This document shows, piece by piece, positions 12,234 through 14,345 of a stretch of DNA of 14,345 nt (its first letter is position 1; each line of letters opens with the position of its first letter). Both the position numbers and the translations under genes were made by a program. The DNA is taken from NCBI GenBank assembly GCA_049604415.1, contig JBMYTN010000076.1, positions 1-14,345 on the forward strand, written 5' to 3'. The notes under the pieces were generated by a model. The model was given only the letters and a program-made list of their open reading frames with translations. It was not told the origin of the DNA and ran no database searches. The DNA is from JBMYTN01 sp049604415. Its GTDB lineage: Bacteria > Pseudomonadota > Alphaproteobacteria > Rhodospirillales > Rhodospirillaceae.

Positions 12234-12812
12234 AGCCGGGAGTGACACCCCTTCCCGGCCGAGGGACTGACTAATGGGCAAAACGAGCAAAGACCGACCC
12301 GGTTTCCAGACCAGAAAACCGACTCGGGTCTTGACACCCGCCGCCACAGAAACCATCCCTTAAGTCTCGATGGCCGAGACCCAAGGATTCCGTGGGCTTT
12401 TGAGGCAAACGACCGTCTCAATTCCGGCCGGAAACCCCGGTAAACGCATGCGTTTCCACATGGCAAAACGCGCAAAGGCACGGGAGGCGTATCCCCGTGT
12501 GGGGACCACCCAACCGTGCATATTGTGTTATTTCCACAGAATTGCCGAAGCTTCTGTTCCTGAAAACCGCGTCAAATCAATATCCAAAGCGAAGATCGCC
12601 AGCAAGGCCGCTTTTTGGGGACAAAGCGGATGCCGTGACCGAGCCCACCCCGAACCACTTGATCTAAGGGGCAATTGAGGCACAATCAAGGCAGTGACTT
12701 ACCAACTAGGCACCCTGGGCGCCAAAGAGCAACCCCAAATCCTACCAAACCAAAAAATTTTCTGCACCGGCGCGTTAAACAACCCCTGGGCGGGGGTCTC
12801 CGAAACCGGAAC

Positions 12813-12841
12813 ACCAGAGGCAACGCATGGTCGCCTCCGGT
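12813..12841 (-). promoter_or_regulatory. Stem-loop just after rplL, possible attenuator
   Basis: In the minus-strand RNA a 9-bp stem (12833-12841 with 12813-12821, one G-U pair) closes an 11-nt loop, starting 20 nt after the rplL stop codon. No continuous U tract follows (GTGTTCCGG), so full intrinsic termination is unlikely. Its place matches the partial attenuator that lowers rpoBC expression relative to rplJL in E. coli. This role is inferred from position only. Confidence 0.35.
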
Positions 12842-12860
12842 CCCGTAAAACCAAGCAAAC

Positions 12861-13244
12861 TTACTTGATTTCGACCTTGGCGCCGACGTCTTCGAGCTTC
12901 TTCTTCAGCTCTTCGGCTTCGTCCTTCGGCACGCCTTCCTTGACGGGCTTCGGAGCGCCTTCGACCAGTTCCTTGGCTTCCTTCAGGCCCAGGCCAGTGA
13001 TGCCACGGACTTCCTTAATGACGTTGATCTTCTTGTCGCCAACGGCGGCCAGGATCACGTCAAATTCGGTCTTTTCTTCAGCAGCCGGGGCATCGGCACC
13101 GCCACCAGCGGCGGCAACACCGGCAACCGCCACCGGAGCAGCGGCGGAAACGCCCCATTTTTCTTCCAGCAGCTTGCTCAGCTCAGCGGCTTCCAGAACG
13201 GTCAGGCTGGACAGCTCGTCAACGAGCTTTTCAAGATCGGCCAT
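12861..13244 (-). CDS. rplL: 50S ribosomal protein L7/L12
   Basis: The 127-residue product is a full L7/L12, the multi-copy stalk protein that recruits translation GTPases such as EF-Tu and EF-G and stimulates GTP hydrolysis. Residues 1 to about 33 are the dimerisation and L10-binding domain. An Ala/Gly/Val-rich flexible hinge covers about 34-55. The C-terminal domain from about 58 carries the factor-binding surface, with I73, I76, K77, R80 and K91 matching the E. coli contact residues in VIKEVRGITGLGLKEAK. The ATG at 13242-13244 has a strong AAGGAG ribosome binding site about 9 nt upstream, fitting the need for several copies per ribosome. It follows rplJ after 112 nt that contain a large hairpin. 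Confidence 0.99.
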   Translation of the reverse strand: MADLEKLVDELSSLTVLEAAELSKLLEEKWGVSAAAPVAVAGVAAAGGGADAPAAEEKTEFDVILAAVGDKKINVIKEVRGITGLGLKEAKELVEGAPKPVKEGVPKDEAEELKKKLEDVGAKVEIK

Positions 13245-13294
13245 TTTACAAAACTCCTTGGGTTAGGCTTGTGTCTGTGTGTTGGGTACGCCTT

Positions 13295-13352
13295 GCGCAT
13301 GTTCCCAATCAGGGCGACCGGCTTGTGGTCAGGTGTGATTGGGAGCCTGCGC
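13295..13352 (-). promoter_or_regulatory. Long stem-loop in the rplJ-rplL spacer
   Basis: This 58-nt segment folds into a stacked hairpin in the mRNA. The base is GCGCA (13295-13299) with TGCGC (13348-13352), the middle is a perfect 9-bp helix TCCCAATCA (13303-13311) with TGATTGGGA (13336-13344), and the top is GACC (13316-13319) with GGTC (13327-13330). It starts 4 nt after the rplJ stop codon and ends about 50 nt before rplL, leaving the rplL ribosome binding site single-stranded. It may stabilise the mRNA or help set the higher rplL output; this is inferred. Confidence 0.6.
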
Positions 13353-13356
13353 GGGA

Positions 13357-13875
13357 TTAGGCGGCCTCGTCCTTGGTGGCATAGGCGTTCAGGACCCGGG
13401 CCAGCTGGCCGGCCGGTGCCTGGACCACACCGGCAATGCGGGTGGCCGGGGTGTTGATCATGCCCACGAGCTTGGCGCGCAATTCGTCCAGCGACGGCAT
13501 CTTTGCCAACGCTTCGACGCCATTGACGTCCAAGATTTGGCCCTGCATGGCGCCACCCAAGATAACGAGCTTTTCGTTCTTCTTGGCGTAGTCCACGACG
13601 ACCTTCGCTGCGGCCACCGGATCGGCGGAAACAGCAATGGCCACGGGGCCGGTGAACATGTCAGACAATCCCTCGAACGCGGAATCCTTGAGGGCGAGGC
13701 GCGTAATCCGGTTCTTTACAACGCGGAACTGTGCATCGGCCTCACGCATTTGGCCCCGCAGCTCTTCCAGTTCTTTCACCGTCATGCCCTTATAGTGGGT
13801 CAAGACGCAGACCTGGATATCGCTGAAGAGACCGGTGAGGTCTTCAACCAGTTCCTTCTTTTCTTCCCGGTTCAC
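13357..13875 (-). CDS. rplJ: 50S ribosomal protein L10
   Basis: The 172-residue product is L10, which anchors L7/L12 dimers to 23S rRNA at the base of the stalk. The N-terminal rRNA-binding domain includes VNREEKKELVEDL and the conserved LTHYKGMTVKELEELR stretch at about 28-43. The C-terminal helix ending in QLARVLNAYATKDEAA is where L12 dimers bind; how many cannot be told here. The start is the GTG at 13873-13875. It matches the usual N-terminus and has a GGAGA ribosome binding site about 6 nt upstream. The in-frame ATG 63 nt earlier would add 21 residues unlike any L10 and cover this site, so it is rejected. In E. coli L10 (with L12) represses its own operon by binding the leader. Confidence 0.97.
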   Translation of the reverse strand: MNREEKKELVEDLTGLFSDIQVCVLTHYKGMTVKELEELRGQMREADAQFRVVKNRITRLALKDSAFEGLSDMFTGPVAIAVSADPVAAAKVVVDYAKKNEKLVILGGAMQGQILDVNGVEALAKMPSLDELRAKLVGMINTPATRIAGVVQAPAGQLARVLNAYATKDEAA

Positions 13876-14012
13876 GTGCTTCTCCGTTTCCGGTTCCACT
13901 CTGCGGCCAAAGAGGCGGTTGTCCTGGACAAGGTCCAAAACGCCCAGCCCGCCCTGGCGTTGAAGCGGAGGGGTGCACTCACAAACCCGATCTGAAGAGA
14001 AGGACCGTTTCG

Positions 14013-14041
14013 GGTCCCGGCTTCGGATCGGAAGCGGGACC
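14013..14041 (-). promoter_or_regulatory. Stem-loop in the rplJ leader
   Basis: Arms GGTCCC (14013-14018) and GGGACC (14036-14041) pair perfectly, then after one bulged base GCTTC (14020-14024) pairs with GAAGC (14031-14035) around a 6-nt loop. That gives 11 bp with a single bulge. It lies about 140 nt before the rplJ start and has no T tract after it, so it is unlikely to be a terminator. Confidence 0.5.
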
Positions 14042-14161
14042 TGCCCGGGAAGGACAAACCCTAGAGAAGCCCTTTATGCCGTCCAAACCCCACAAGGGGA
14101 TCCGGAGGCCAAGGGCATCACAAGCCTTGCTCTCCCGTCTGCGCAGGCGCGGCGGTCAATA

Positions 14162-14224
14162 GAAGTCATGGAAGACTTCCGGTGACCCTGATTAAGGTCC
14201 GCGTCGAACAGGTCGACCCGGACC
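14162..14224 (-). promoter_or_regulatory. Pair of adjacent stem-loops, candidate L10-binding leader element
   Basis: Two hairpins stand side by side. The first in transcription order pairs GGTCCG (14196-14201) with CGGACC (14219-14224) and, after a C-C mismatch, GTCGA (14203-14207) with TCGAC (14213-14217) around a 5-nt loop. The second pairs GAAGTC (14162-14167) with GACTTC (14174-14179) around a 6-nt loop. They sit about 290 to 350 nt before rplJ. L10 leaders are known in many bacteria and contain a bent stem; I cannot confirm that this one matches. Confidence 0.45.
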
Positions 14225-14284
14225 ACCTGCGGTCTCGGACAGGCTGGAAAACCCCTAAGTAAATAGCGGCTTTCCATCTTTAAC

Positions 14285-14308
14285 GGCCCCCTTATGGCAA
14301 AGGGGGCC
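14285..14308 (-). promoter_or_regulatory. Strong GC-rich hairpin near the window edge
   Basis: GGCCCCCTT (14285-14293) and AAGGGGGCC (14300-14308) form a perfect 9-bp stem with a 6-nt loop. On the minus strand it is followed by GTTAAAG, with no U run, so it is not a canonical intrinsic terminator. It could be a processing or pausing hairpin downstream of the gene that lies beyond the edge. A weak promoter-like pair overlaps it. Confidence 0.45.
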
Positions 14309-14345
14309 ATCAAACTCAAGGGCCATGAAGGGATAAGCCTTCGCG

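Larger units (their letters stand above)
12157..12860 (-). other. 704-nt non-coding spacer between rplL and rpoB, rich in inverted repeats
   Basis: No convincing gene lies here; the short open frames on both strands lack family features and good ribosome binding sites. Several inverted repeats are present: 12325-12340 (CGGGT/ACCCG), 12364-12380 (GTCTCG/CGAGAC), 12479-12499 (CACGGG/CCCGTG), 12493-12504 (CCCC/GGGG, which competes with the previous one), 12608-12629 (CCGCTTT/AAAGCGG), 12782-12797 (ACCCC/GGGGT) and 12813-12841 beside rplL. Two perfect palindromes sit at 12422-12433 and 12442-12455. No strong promoter is visible. The best weak candidate is TCGGCA (12543-12548) with CAATAT (12520-12525), 17 nt apart. 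In E. coli this spacer holds an attenuator and an RNase III site. Confidence 0.6.
13876..14345 (-). other. Non-coding leader region upstream of rplJ
   Basis: At least 470 nt lie upstream of rplJ without a recognisable gene. In most proteobacteria rplA lies next upstream, but I do not see its C-terminus, so it is probably beyond the window edge. A minus-strand open frame enters from the edge and runs to a TAG near 14257, but its residues do not resemble L1. Stem-loops are present at 14013-14041, 14162-14179, 14196-14224 and 14285-14308. A weak promoter-like pair, TTGAGT (14314-14319) and CATAAG (14291-14296) with 17-nt spacing, overlaps the last hairpin. The length and structure fit an autoregulated leader. 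Confidence 0.55.

Noticed and set aside
12331..12336. Perfect TTGACA on the plus strand in the rplL-rpoB spacer
   Set aside because: No acceptable -10 box at 16-18 nt (CATCCC region) and no plus-strand gene to serve.
12370..12678. 102-codon plus-strand frame in the rplL-rpoB spacer
   Set aside because: No ribosome binding site that I can see, no recognisable motif, and opposite to the flanking operon.
13876..13938. Upstream ATG extension of rplJ by 21 residues
   Set aside because: The extension would cover the good GGAGA ribosome binding site, and its residues do not resemble L10; the GTG at 13873-13875 fits the family N-terminus.
14074..14345. Possible rplA C-terminus at the right edge
   Set aside because: All three minus-strand frames were read; none gives the conserved end of L1, so rplA is not called.

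Overview
The window is a block of core transcription and translation genes, all read on the minus strand. In transcription order (right to left) these are rplJ, rplL, rpoB, rpoC, rpsL, rpsG, fusA and the first codons of tuf. Protein signatures and GC-rich codon use point to an alphaproteobacterium. Rhodospirillales is my best guess from overall impression, but no search was possible, so the genus is open. Every gene is intact except tuf, which is cut by the window edge.

Region by region: 13876-14345 is a non-coding leader upstream of rplJ with several strong stem-loops; the end of rplA is not recognisable inside the window. 13357-13875 is rplJ (GTG start), followed by a long perfect-armed hairpin and then rplL (12861-13244). 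A 704-nt spacer rich in inverted repeats separates rplL from rpoB (7960-12156). rpoC (3643-7851) follows after 108 nt and ends at a textbook intrinsic terminator (about 3571-3612). A good sigma70-type promoter (3447-3475) then starts the str operon after a leader of about 345 nt: rpsL (2724-3095), rpsG (2242-2712), fusA (104-2182) and tuf (from 50 leftward, partial).

Together the genes make the L12 stalk of the large ribosomal subunit (L10, L7/L12), the two large subunits of RNA polymerase (beta, beta'), two small-subunit proteins (S12 at the decoding centre, S7 in the head) and the two elongation GTPases (EF-G, EF-Tu). The stalk proteins recruit and stimulate those GTPases.

No mobile element, CRISPR array, tRNA or new protein system is visible. 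The interest lies in the spacers: unusually long structured leaders before rplJ, rpoB and rpsL, a hairpin between rplJ and rplL, and an rpsL-rpsG gap too short to hold the E. coli S7 operator. Long plus-strand open frames opposite fusA, rpoB and rpoC are codon-bias shadows.
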